Source of the DNA: Dichetophora obliterata
Lineage: Eukaryota > Arthropoda > Insecta > Diptera > Sciomyzidae
Direction of reading: 5' to 3'
Assembly: GCA_963920525.1 (NCBI GenBank)
Contig: OY986438.1
Location: 134,012,671-134,076,670 of the forward strand
DNA length: 64,000 bases
The position numbers and the translations under genes are program-made. The notes beneath the pieces are model-generated. The model was not told the origin of the DNA. It did not search any database and worked only from the letters and a program-made list of their open reading frames with translations. Shown piece by piece: positions 9,309-19,035 of the stretch (position 1 is its first letter; every line of letters starts with the position of its first letter).

Positions 9309-9790
9309 TTTTTAGGTAGATGCCGCTACCTTTGTTGTTGATGATGGGTGGTATCATCAATCGTTGTATAGTTTAATAACGCGGTTATTGCCGCAGTTTG
9401 CAGTGGTTAAGACGGATGCTGCCGCTTGAGTCGATGGCCTATTGTCTACGGTAACTGCTTGGCGAGGCGTACTGCTTGTGGAAATTTTTATCCATTTTAT
9501 GGCGGTGCCGCTGGCGTGCTGGAGTAGTTGACAGATGGCCCGCACTAACGGGCGCGAAGGCTCCTCTTCTCGCTTGCCTGGCTGTAGGTGTTGTAAGCGC
9601 GGTCTAGCTTGCAGTTGTTGACGCAGGTGCTGCTGCGACTGTGCAGTTGTTTAGGCGGATGCTGCCGCCCATGATCGGCAATAGGTGGTGTTGACACGGT
9701 CATGATAGCAGTTGTTGAAGCAGTTGCGGCTGCTGTTGCGCAGTTGTTTTGGCGGTTGCTGCCGCCCATCATTCTGAACAAATATAATTA
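9309..9790. repeat. Degenerate continuation of the repeat region
   Basis: Diverged pieces of the same motif (GCAGTTGTTTAGGCGGATGCTGCCGCCCA and similar, about 9633-9770) extend the repeat field up to the pol stop codon. A 78-codon Ala/Thr-rich minus-strand frame (9545-9781) is present but is a by-product of the motif. Confidence 0.5.
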
Positions 9791-12700
9791 TTAGTTATCG
9801 ATATTTTCCTCATCATAGAATTTCTTTAGGTCGCTGACGTGTACTTTTCGGGTACGGGATTCACCTTGCTTTTTTACTAACACGATCACTGGTGAGCTGT
9901 ATCCAACCACACGGAATGGTCCTTCATATTTTGGTGCTAATTTAGCTGAAAAATTCTGGATAGCGCTGGAAAGCGGATGTTGTTTTACTAGGACCAAATT
10001 CCCCACAGTTGGATGCCAATCACGACGACGCAGGTTATAATGACGCGCCTGATCTTGGGTAGCCTGACTGAGTTTTTGCCTTACCAACTTGAATATTTCC
10101 TGGAGTTGTTCGGCTTTCGCTGTCGGCGACTGAGGTTCGCGGCCGGTTCCTGTCGTGTTTTCGTCATATAACGCACCAGGAAGGCGAGGTTCGCGTCCTT
10201 GGACGAGGAAGGCGGGGCTGTAGCCGGTCACGTCCGATTTACTGCTATTCAGGGCCAGAGTGAGCTCGGGTAAACATTCGTCCCATGTCTTGTGTTGGTC
10301 TTGACTGAACTGGGCTATCATTGTTTTTAATGTTTTGTTGGCTCGTTCCGTGGGGTTTTGCTGTGGCGTGTATGGTGCCGTAAACTGATGTCTGGTGCCG
10401 ATGGTCTGTAGGAATTTTCCAAATGCGCGACTGGTGAATTGTGTGCCGTTGTCAGTAATTAACGTTTTCGGAGCTCCGAATCTGGAGAGAATTCGTTCTC
10501 TGAAGCTGCGCTGTAGGCTCTCGCTGGTGGCTGCGCGTAATGGTACAGCCTCGGTCCATTTGCTAAACTTGTCATAAAAGACAAGAAGCATCGTGTTACC
10601 ATGTTTGGAGCGCGGTAATGGGCCTACAAAATCCGCACACACAACAGCAAACGGTTCTTCCGCCACTCGGGACAACATCTTGCCGGCTGGGGCTTGCTGA
10701 CTAACTTTGTACTTCTGGCAGACTTCACAGCATCTTACGTACTTGCTGACCTCGCGAAACAGACCCGGCCAATAGTAACGGCTGGCTATCCGGGCGATAG
10801 TTTTTCTTACCCCCAGGTGTCCGGCGCTAGGTTGGTCATGGTTTTCTCGCAGGACTCGGTTTCGCAGGTGGCGTGGCACGCATAACTTCCACGGCGCGGC
10901 GTCCTCATCACCAATCTGATTCGGGATATGACGGTACAGGTGGCCATTCTCCGTGATGTAATCGGTGAACTTCTCAGGGTTTTCGCGAATTTGTGCCTTG
11001 CGTCGCTCTAACCAGGGACAACGTTGGTTCGGTTCATCTTCCTCTGTTATTCGGCGAGTAGCATCTAAAGGTTGGCGGGATAATGCGTCTGCTACCACGT
11101 TGAGCTTCCCTTTCCGGTATTGTACGTCGAAGGTGAACTGTTGCAGTTCTAATGCCCAACGAGCTATCCTACCGGACGGACTTTCAATGGAATTCAGCCA
11201 CTTTAAGGACAAGTGGTCGGTGACAACTGTGAATTTATATCCTTCTAAGTAGCAACGCATTTTGCGAATGCCCCAGATAATCGCGAGACATTCCTTCTCC
11301 GTTGGTGTGTAATTCTTTTCAGCTTGAATTAGGCTTCGACTCGCGTACGCGATGACGCGCTCAACACCGTCCAACTCCTGGGTAAGTACAGCACCTAAAC
11401 CATAGTCACTGGCATCTGTCTGCAACACGAAGGGCTTGTTAAAGTCAGGGCAAGCCAGTACTGGTGCTTCCGTGAGTTTGATTTTTAACTTTTCGAACGC
11501 CTCTTGTTGTTCCGGGCCCCACTTCCAGTGTTTACCTTTCTTAAGCAGGGCTGTCATCGGTTGTGCAATGGTTGAAAAGTCTGGCACAAAACGGCGATAC
11601 CAGGAGGCAACTCCAAGCACGCGTCGCAGTTCTCGTAGGCTGGTGGGTGGTGTCAGCATCTGGATGGCCGCAACTTTGTCTGGGTCGATGTGGATGCCGT
11701 TTTCGCTGATGACATGCCCGAGATATTTCGTTTCCGCTCTGAAGAACTCGCATTTCTCAACGTTTAATTTCAGGTTGGCTGCTCTGAGCCGTCGGAAGAC
11801 TTCTTTCAGGTTGTTCAGGTGTTCCTTCTTTGAACTGCCAGTCACTATGATGTCGTCCAAGTACGCAAATGCATACGGCTCTAGCTCTGGGCCGATTACT
11901 TGGTCTAAGGCCCTCTGAAACGTTGCAGGTGCGGAATGTAATCCGAAAGGCATGACTCGCCACTGAAATAAACCTCTCCCAGGCACGGTGAACGCCGTAT
12001 ATTGTTTGCTGTGGTAATCCATCGGGATCTGCCAGTAGCCATTCTTTAAATCCAGGCTACTGATGAATTTAGCATTGCGTAATCTATCCAGAATGTGGTG
12101 TATTCGGGGTAGTGGGTACGCATCTGCCACCGATTTCGCGTTCAACTGACGGTAATCCACGCAGAGTCGCCATGCGCCGGTTTTCTTTTTTACTAGCACA
12201 ATGGGAGCGCTATGTGGGCTGCGTGAGGGCTCGATACAACCTTTTTCAAGAAGTTCGTCAACTTCTTTATTGATTACTTCTTGCATCGCGGGATTTCTGG
12301 GGTAATAGCGCTGCTTGAGAGGCCGATCGTCTAGCATCACTATTTTATGTTTGGTGATGTTCGTGGTGCCTTGTATAGCGTCAAATTTCTTCAGCTCGTC
12401 CTGGAGAAAACGTTCTACCTCTTCTGTTGATGGTTCAGCAACTTCCCGTAAGCTGGTACAGACTGGAGTTCGGCCGAGAGTTGACGGGTTGGCTCTCAGT
12501 GTGAGCTTTTGTCCGCCAAAGCTTAAACTGGCGTTGACTTTTATAAGGAAATCTATTCCTAGGAGCAGATCGTCAGCTACGTCTGGAAGAATCAGGAACG
12601 GTATTTTGCAGCGGCTATCGCCTATCGATACTTCAAGTTCTAACGTCTCTGTGACCCCTTTCAGTGATCCATCGGCCATGCGTACGTTGATTCTTGTAGG

Positions 12701-12937
12701 CAGGCTAACTCCAAACGACCTGAGATTCTTTGCAAGGTGTCGGCTGAGAAAACTTCGTGTGGCTCCTGAATCTATGGTGGCTTCGACACATGATCCACCG
12801 ATTTTTACCTGAGCAAAGATGTGTTGATGGTCATGGTTTAAGTTTCGTGTTTCGATGGAGGCATTTGTCCTTGGGCCCCGTTCTCGCCTCGACTGTGAGC
12901 GGGACCTTGGGCGTTTCCCGACGCCTGTCGACAGCAC
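9791..12937 (-). CDS. pol: Ty3/gypsy Pol (protease, RT, RNase H, integrase)
   Basis: An intact 1048-codon frame in the -1 register relative to gag. Domains in order: aspartic protease with DSGATRSF (Asp56) and LLLGIDFL (125-132); reverse transcriptase with LDLKNGYWQI (Asp296) and catalytic YLDD (359-362); RNase H with TDAS (Asp507), Glu549 and TDH (Asp574); integrase with the HHCC zinc module (His700, His707, Cys737, Cys740) and DD35E triad Asp769, Asp829, Glu864. A GPY/F-type C-terminus (KYEGPFRV, 1003-1010) follows. No chromodomain follows. The frame opens directly after a TGA at 12938-12940 and its first codon is GTG, so it is not initiated on its own. It is reached by frameshifting at 12913-12919. 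No damaging mutation is visible. Confidence 0.97.
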   Translation of the reverse strand: MLSTGVGKRPRSRSQSRRERGPRTNASIETRNLNHDHQHIFAQVKIGGSCVEATIDSGATRSFLSRHLAKNLRSFGVSLPTRINVRMADGSLKGVTETLELEVSIGDSRCKIPFLILPDVADDLLLGIDFLIKVNASLSFGGQKLTLRANPSTLGRTPVCTSLREVAEPSTEEVERFLQDELKKFDAIQGTTNITKHKIVMLDDRPLKQRYYPRNPAMQEVINKEVDELLEKGCIEPSRSPHSAPIVLVKKKTGAWRLCVDYRQLNAKSVADAYPLPRIHHILDRLRNAKFISSLDLKNGYWQIPMDYHSKQYTAFTVPGRGLFQWRVMPFGLHSAPATFQRALDQVIGPELEPYAFAYLDDIIVTGSSKKEHLNNLKEVFRRLRAANLKLNVEKCEFFRAETKYLGHVISENGIHIDPDKVAAIQMLTPPTSLRELRRVLGVASWYRRFVPDFSTIAQPMTALLKKGKHWKWGPEQQEAFEKLKIKLTEAPVLACPDFNKPFVLQTDASDYGLGAVLTQELDGVERVIAYASRSLIQAEKNYTPTEKECLAIIWGIRKMRCYLEGYKFTVVTDHLSLKWLNSIESPSGRIARWALELQQFTFDVQYRKGKLNVVADALSRQPLDATRRITEEDEPNQRCPWLERRKAQIRENPEKFTDYITENGHLYRHIPNQIGDEDAAPWKLCVPRHLRNRVLRENHDQPSAGHLGVRKTIARIASRYYWPGLFREVSKYVRCCEVCQKYKVSQQAPAGKMLSRVAEEPFAVVCADFVGPLPRSKHGNTMLLVFYDKFSKWTEAVPLRAATSESLQRSFRERILSRFGAPKTLITDNGTQFTSRAFGKFLQTIGTRHQFTAPYTPQQNPTERANKTLKTMIAQFSQDQHKTWDECLPELTLALNSSKSDVTGYSPAFLVQGREPRLPGALYDENTTGTGREPQSPTAKAEQLQEIFKLVRQKLSQATQDQARHYNLRRRDWHPTVGNLVLVKQHPLSSAIQNFSAKLAPKYEGPFRVVGYSSPVIVLVKKQGESRTRKVHVSDLKKFYDEENIDN

Positions 12938-13935
12938 TCATCGGTTCTTCTTCCTTTGCTCCCACAGACCCAGCAGAAAGCAACAAACTCGTTCTTGCAA
13001 TCCGGTTTGATGTGACCTTCTTGTCCACAGCGTTTGCAGGCAGTCGCTGTGTTGATTACTCCACCAAATTGGGTAAGCATACGGTGCTGCGTTGGTTGTC
13101 GTAGCGGTGGTACTCGTTTTTGCTCATTACTTTCTCCGACGAGGCATTCGTAGTCTTCGGCCATTTCGATTAACTCGTCCAGCGTCGAGAAATCTTTCCT
13201 CCTGATGTATAGCTGGTAGTCGGTATGGCAGTTCCGGAATACTCGCTCCAATTTCTGCGATTCAGCGTAGTTCGCCAGCCTCATCATATTCAAGATATCC
13301 AAACAGTAGTCCTTAAATGTTTCGTTTGGCCGTTGTAACCGACCCCGGATTTCATCCTCCAAACGCTCAAAATATCGCGGAGGTAAAAAGAAAGTTAAGA
13401 ACCTTATTCTAAAATTCTTCCAGCTGCCCCACGGTGCGTGTTGATTTCGCCACCAAATCAGGCCACGGTCTCGAAGTAACTCCGGCATGATTCTCGGCAG
13501 TTGGTCCTTCTCGATATCGTAGACTGTTGCCAGTTCTTCGACTCTCTCTATGAATTCGCATGGGTCATGACCACCGTCATACCTTACGGCCCATCTTCGG
13601 ACCTGGTCGACAACGTGACCACCTCGCAGATGTTCATCACGACGATGCAGTGTCCTCGGTATTTGCAGTTCTTGAATCGTTTTCTCTTCATCTTGGACTA
13701 TGGTCTCGGTGCATAATGGTTGTGGCCGTGGTGACACCGGCCTGCGTTCGGCATGTTTTAGCCCCAATTCGTGCAGACGTTGCGCCAATTTAGATTCAGG
13801 GTCTACCTCTGATGCAAACGCAGCTACCCTTTTTCGCAACTCATCGACCGTACCGCCCTCGTCGATCTCGAATTCTTGTGCATAGGCGACGAGATCATCC
13901 TTTCTAAGCCCATGGATCCACGACGTTTTCACCAT
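12838..13935 (-). CDS. gag: Ty3/gypsy Gag
   Basis: An intact 365-residue structural protein that would assemble particles and bind genomic RNA. Residues about 8-42 resemble a SAP-like helix-extension-helix (DLVAYAQEFEIDEGGTVDEL). A retrotransposon-gag core spans about 110-265 (WAVRYDGG, YFERLEDEIRGRLQRPNETF). It ends with a CCHC knuckle CKRCGQEGHIKPDC (Cys300, Cys303, His308, Cys313). A second knuckle-like stretch, CWVCGSKGRRTDEC (321-334), has Arg where His is expected. The first ATG after the leader is used. The last 100 nt overlap pol. Confidence 0.95.
   Translation of the reverse strand: MVKTSWIHGLRKDDLVAYAQEFEIDEGGTVDELRKRVAAFASEVDPESKLAQRLHELGLKHAERRPVSPRPQPLCTETIVQDEEKTIQELQIPRTLHRRDEHLRGGHVVDQVRRWAVRYDGGHDPCEFIERVEELATVYDIEKDQLPRIMPELLRDRGLIWWRNQHAPWGSWKNFRIRFLTFFLPPRYFERLEDEIRGRLQRPNETFKDYCLDILNMMRLANYAESQKLERVFRNCHTDYQLYIRRKDFSTLDELIEMAEDYECLVGESNEQKRVPPLRQPTQHRMLTQFGGVINTATACKRCGQEGHIKPDCKNEFVAFCWVCGSKGRRTDECCRQASGNAQGPAHSRGENGAQGQMPPSKHET
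12874..12919 (-). promoter_or_regulatory. -1 ribosomal frameshift signal (gag to pol)
   Basis: The heptamer G GGA AAC lies at 12919-12913 in the gag frame, matching the X XXY YYZ rule. Slipping by one reads GGG AAA in the pol frame. After a 6-nt spacer (GCCCAA), GGTCCCG (12906-12900) can pair with CGGGGCC (12880-12874) to form a 7-bp stem. Heptamer, spacer and stem all fit the classical retroviral arrangement, and it lies inside the 100-nt overlap. Confidence 0.8.
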
Positions 13936-14602
13936 TGTCTTGTTCCTTCCGACTCACCTTCAGCAGTATCGAAGCTGTTGTTAAGTTTATGCTAGATATT
14001 CTAGTTGTTTTTTTTTTTATTATTATTATTAAAAGTGTGTTTTAAGGGGCCTTTCAAATGTAAGGATTTCCCTAGGGTTCTTTCTCGACGACAGAAGCCG
14101 CACCGGTTGTCTAAAGTCAACTATAGGACTACTTCTGTGACGTTAGAATTTCTACTCGTCACTAAATCTTACCGTGTAACCACCTGCTAGGAGTTTCTGA
14201 AATTTGGATGTAATTGTGTGGGGCGTCAACTTTTATTGACGGCTAACCTTATATTCTATTATGTAAGTATGATTATGATTTGTCATTTTTTTTTTCTATT
14301 ATAATGATTTTATTTTCCTATTATTTAAATTATCAAATTTATTATTTATTTTATTTATCTGTATATATATATTTTTTCTCAATGCTGAGGTTATACTTCC
14401 TCAATTTGTGCGAACTGCACCGACGCAATAAATCCTGAATGGCTAAAACTCAAAGCTAAATAAACGTCCTTATCTTTCAATGTAATCAACACTAAATCAA
14501 TATTTGCAAGTATTTGAATGCACCAATAGGTTTAGAAGGGTACCTAACTATGTAACCAATCTACCAATTACTAATATCTCAATTGAAAATTCTTGATTTA
14601 GT
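13936..14602 (-). other. Leader between primer binding site and gag
   Basis: About 670 nt of AT-rich untranslated sequence with T/A runs near 14006-14032. It probably contains packaging signals and, if the third ORF is spliced, the donor site. I did not identify a donor with confidence. Confidence 0.5.
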
Positions 14603-14620
14603 GTCCCTGCTCGGGCGCCA
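14603..14620 (-). promoter_or_regulatory. Primer binding site, tRNA-Lys type
   Basis: In element sense the 18 nt directly after the 5' LTR read TGGCGCCCGAGCAGGGAC. This pairs with the 3' end of tRNA-Lys(UUU) at 17 of 18 positions as I recall that sequence; the exception would be a G:U pair. It abuts the LTR without a gap. Confidence 0.8.
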
Positions 14621-17236
14621 TGTAACGATCCGCCTTTCCCGGCGTCTATAGCTGGGATAACCTCAGTGGTTGTCCGGGGTCGCTCCAAAATTTATTTTAA
14701 TTGTTCTATTTCCGGACACCAAATCACAAGTTTTAAATTTTCAATTGAGAATTATTTATTTTCAGGCTTTAATCTGATATTAACAATTCAATATATATTC
14801 TTATAATCTAAGTTTACAGTTAATTTGAGTTGATTAATCGAAAGATCCACAGACGACCTTTGCTTTCATACAGGACAAACTTTATATATATTTAAAATCT
14901 TGTAGTATTTGCTATATTGGTTACAATAAATGACAGGTTTATGAAAATAGTTGTGAATTTATTTACGCGAAGAGTTTAATTATTTTCTATAAATTTCTTC
15001 GAGCAGAATTTATTAACTTTATTCACGCAATAATTTTAAAAGTTTAATTATTAGATATAGCAAAAATTATAGTTATTTGACTGTTAATTTATTCAAACAG
15101 GATTTATGAAATTTGTTCACGCAATTATTTTCAGAATTTAAACACTTTGTTGGAATTGTCGATAAATTTAACTCCCTATTTATAGGGGGGGGGGGTTTAA
15201 CACGATAAAATATATGAAATAGCACTTAATAATAATATAATAATAAAAATGAAAGAAAATATAAAGAAATAGATTTCATATCACCGAATCCGGCACAGGA
15301 GTGGGTTGATGATAGGTTCGGGTGTTTTTAGGTTGTTCAGCGATGATGATGTGGTCCGTGTCTCGTCGGTTGGTTCCGATAGCGCCAGTAAGTAAAATGG
15401 TGACCTTGTTTTGTCAAGGACAGAGCGACGTGCCTGTGTTTTCTGTGTTTTAGGTATCGGGATTAAGCAGGAAGGACCTCAATCCAGTATGGAAGAAGGA
15501 CCTCCCCTGCGGAAAAAGTGAGTTATTTCTCCCAGCCCGAGTAGGGCCCACGCACTGGTTGAAATAAAAAGGATGGGAGGATGGGTGTTTGTTTGTAGCT
15601 CGAGTAATTTTAATACCACGATTACTACTTTTATTTTTCCCTTTGGGAACACTATGGGTGGGATAGGATCACTTCTCGACACAGAACACTTCACTCTGCA
15701 CTCCACGTTTACTTGGTACACTCACCTTACACTGGGTCTACCTCACCAACACGTGCACGTTTGTAGAATCTTGTGACGTCCCTCTATACCGTGAGTTGAG
15801 CTCCTGATGATCCTTGGGAAAATCTGATATCCTTTCGTCGGGACACTCGGTTCACAGCTAGCAGTACTTGACTTCTAATTATATTGAAGTTACTGCTGGC
15901 TGTTTTATCACTGGGCTTTTAGATTTAAAATTGACTTCACAAATTTAGTTCTTTTCACGTTCACGTCTGACAAGCGACTCCCCGACTTGAGTCTCGGTTC
16001 GCTCTTATGTAGTCATCTCGACAAAATGTTGCTGATTAGTGTTTCCAGCAGTCTCTTGTTTGCCGAGACATCGTCTGCTAGCTTCGGTTATGTTGCCCTC
16101 TCTGGCAACATTCCTGAGTCTGGAATTATCAACATGTTGCTTCCAGTGAAACATGTTGCTGGTTGTCCCATTCTCGTCGTTCCTACGTGATGTTGCAATA
16201 ATTCGCTGCTCTCATCATGCTGCCCGTTCTTAGGGTCTTGTTGTCGTGTTCTATTGTCGTCATGTTGCTCATTTCTTGCTGGCATCGGTATTCTGAGTTA
16301 CTTCGGCATTGTGTCGGTGACATCCTCTCAGCGGTACGAACCTTCTCGATTCTCGTATTCTCTCGGTGTCGTCATGCGCTTTGGTGCCAAGCGTTTTAAT
16401 GGGGTCCCGTTATTAAATCGCCTGATGTTGCCTATGTGCGAGAAAAATACCAAAGAATTATACACATTTACATATATGCGCATTTATATAACTGCGCAAT
16501 TAATGGTCGTCATTTATGATTAACCCTGAAAACCCATTGGTGCGTCAAATGTTCATGTCATGGTTTGGTAGGGCCAACTGTCCCACTAGGGTAGGGTCGA
16601 CATCTATGCTACTTTACTCATGACAGATTTAGGTGAATGATGTATTAGACTTTTCAAGCGGTAAGTATCGACATTAACTTAACTTTCCGACGCATGTTCA
16701 TAAGTTTAAGTCATTATGGCCAAAACTGCCGGTAACAGCTCGTGACGTCGTTTTGGCGTATTTTCGCGATACAGTGGGTCGCAGTGGCAAATTAACCATG
16801 GTTAATTTGTCAATGCTCGCCCAATGACTGACGTCATGAACTAAAGGTTACCAGAGTAATAGCTTCACGAAACTACCCTGACATTATTCTACCTATAGCT
16901 AGCCGAAATGAAAACAGAACCGCTTCCTCTAAATTCAATGTTTTTAATGTTTTCAATGAAATAATTACAAAAGACAAAAATAGAATCTATGGCGCCAGGC
17001 CCGAGGCAATCTGCGTGCGTCTTAATCTGACGTTCTCTCCCGGGGTTCGTTTACCCACAGGGATTTCCAGGTGTCTCCCAGCAGGTGCCTGCTCGGCGGT
17101 GTGCTGCTGTCTCGAACGGCCTTATCGCACTTTTGCGTGTTTTGGTGTTACACGGTGTGACCTCTGTAGCTCATGCCTAGGAGTAAAACATTAATTTCGC
17201 ATGTGGGCTAAATTTGGTACAAATTTAGTCCTTACA
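14621..17236 (-). repeat. 5' LTR of the retrotransposon
   Basis: The repeat is 2616 bp, promoter-bearing in this orientation, and nearly identical to 4145-6759. The candidate TATA is at 16483-16490. That would make U3 about 780 bp, leaving an unusually long R plus U5 of about 1.8 kb. It is bounded on the right by acgc (17237-17240). Confidence 0.95.
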
Positions 17237-18469
17237 ACGCTAAAATTTTTTTTTAATTTTAGTAACGAATCTCAGGGCTAGGAAGAGCTACAATAGTGAA
17301 CGAGGTATTAGATAAAAGGTCTGGCTGCACAGTATAAAGGCATTTTAAATTGGTGACCTTCGACCTGAAAAAAAGCGTTAAAGAGCATTTACTAAACAAA
17401 ATCTAAGCTTTAATAGATGGAAAAACATTATGTAAGAGCGAATTTTTGGCATTGATAATACATGGAACAAGTACTTTAGACATTTTTCGCCACCTCTTAT
17501 GGATACCCTACAATAAGCATATTTTTATGTAACATGTGTGAATATAAATTGTGATGGTGAAATTTTTAACACGTAGTAAATATTTAAAAATTCCCTTTAT
17601 TTCATCATCAAAATTATTATGATATCTTGAAAACTATTAATATTCTCAATATAACGTACTTTTGTGTGAAAAGTTTTTGCTTGAAAAAAGTTACAGTACA
17701 CGAAAACATTTTGGGTAATATTTGTATAACATATTATGTTAAAAAAACTCTCGCTATTTTGTTGCAATGAAACTATTTCGATATCTTGAAAACTAAATAT
17801 TTTCTTAGTACAACGCGTTTTTTAGATGCAACGAACGTCTCGCCTCAGAAATGGAAAAAATGTTGAAATTAAATTTTTTTATTTTGTAAGCCGCTATTTT
17901 GCAATCGATTTCCCTCAAACTTCCTTTGACTGAAAGTTCAATTATATGCCTACATAATAATGGAAAAATATTTATTGGTATCTAACAATTCTATGTTATA
18001 TATTGTTTTTAAAAGCCTCTAAATATTTATGTTCGTTAAAAAAATAGGTCAAAAGTTGTATTTGTGTTTTTTTTTTCTTTTTTTTTTAATTTTAATTTCA
18101 TATGACATATCATTTATCCGTAAAAATTACTTTATCGTGACGCAAAACGCAAAAAACAGTTTCTATGATTAAAAATCAAGGGCATTGGGGCTGAATTTTT
18201 TTGGCGAAAAGTAATTTTTTAAATGTTGTTTTTATATTTTCTGTCAAATAATACAGCTACCAAAATAATTTTTTTAAAAAAATATCCTTAATATATCTTA
18301 CCAATCAAAAGCTATAAATAAATATATATTTTCATCTCTTGAGAAGAAACAAATTTGGACTGGTGACCCAGGATCCGAAAATGAGCGTTAGAAAAAAAAA
18401 TAATTTTGTTTTCCAAAAAATGCTAAACTGAAAAATGTTGATCAAAAGAAATGTTTAAGATGAAAGCAT
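17237..18469. other. AT-rich spacer right of the LTR element
   Basis: It begins with the right copy of the acgc duplication (17237-17240). The rest has long A and T runs, no coding frame that I recognise and no repeat termini that I could pair. It may be old decayed mobile DNA. Confidence 0.4.
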
Positions 18470-19035
18470 AATAGAACCAGGCCCTATCAGAGGGGAGGGC
18501 AGAAGAAGCTAGAGCCCTGGGCCCCGCATCTGAAGGGGGCCTTCAAATTAAGAATATCATATAAGAAAAAATTAAACAAAAATGTTCAACAAAAAAATTC
18601 CTACTGGACTTTTAAATGTAGAAATGTAGTATAGGAATTGCATTCAAATTTACTTGTAGCCGATCGATGAAAATTGAGTCTGACATAAAAAATATTATGG
18701 AGTCAACGTGTTTTTTGCAGTTATGGATTCCATTTTATATGGTCTAAGAAAGCGATATGAAACACTTGAAATTCGTTTTCAATCCTCTGTCAATATAATA
18801 AACTGAGCTGCGAAGACCTGCAGTCAGCAGCACGAACATTTCAGAAAACGTTCTGGAAAGATATATCGCATGAGAAAATTATATTTCTCAAAAGAATACA
18901 CTCAGTCAACTTTAAGAAGAATTGTCAATTGAAAAGCCAAAGAATATATTTTAGGAAATATATCATCTTTTTTGATGACGGTGCATGCATGCTTATATTA
19001 GAGTGGTCAATATTTGTTTTCAGAGGCAATGAATA

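Larger units (their letters stand above)
4145..17236 (-). mobile_element. Complete Ty3/gypsy LTR retrotransposon with SENP-like third ORF
   Basis: The 13.1-kb element is transcribed right to left: 5' LTR (14621-17236), primer binding site, leader, gag, pol, a tandem-repeat spacer, a third ORF for a Ulp1/SENP-type protease, polypurine tract, 3' LTR (4145-6759). All three ORFs are uninterrupted. The two LTRs differ at only a few positions that I could see (5920/16397, 6025/16502 and the G-run near 4710/15186). It is bounded by a perfect 4-bp duplication. Very long LTRs, a tRNA-Lys primer and the absence of a chromodomain recall the Osvaldo/Ulysses group of insect elements, but that placement is from memory and unverified. 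It looks recently inserted and possibly competent. Confidence 0.95.

Noticed and set aside
8905..9781. Gln/Pro/Ala-rich proteins on the minus strand
   Set aside because: Three overlapping frames are open only because the 52-bp unit lacks stops in every frame. The non-triplet period and lack of a consistent start argue against coding.
9791..9900. Chromodomain at the integrase C-terminus
   Set aside because: The last residues follow a GPY/F-type module and end KVHVSDLKKFYDEEN. No chromodomain aromatic cage motif is present.
12831..13028. Separate small gene in the gag/pol overlap
   Set aside because: Third-frame shadow of gag and pol with no ribosome-entry or splice evidence.
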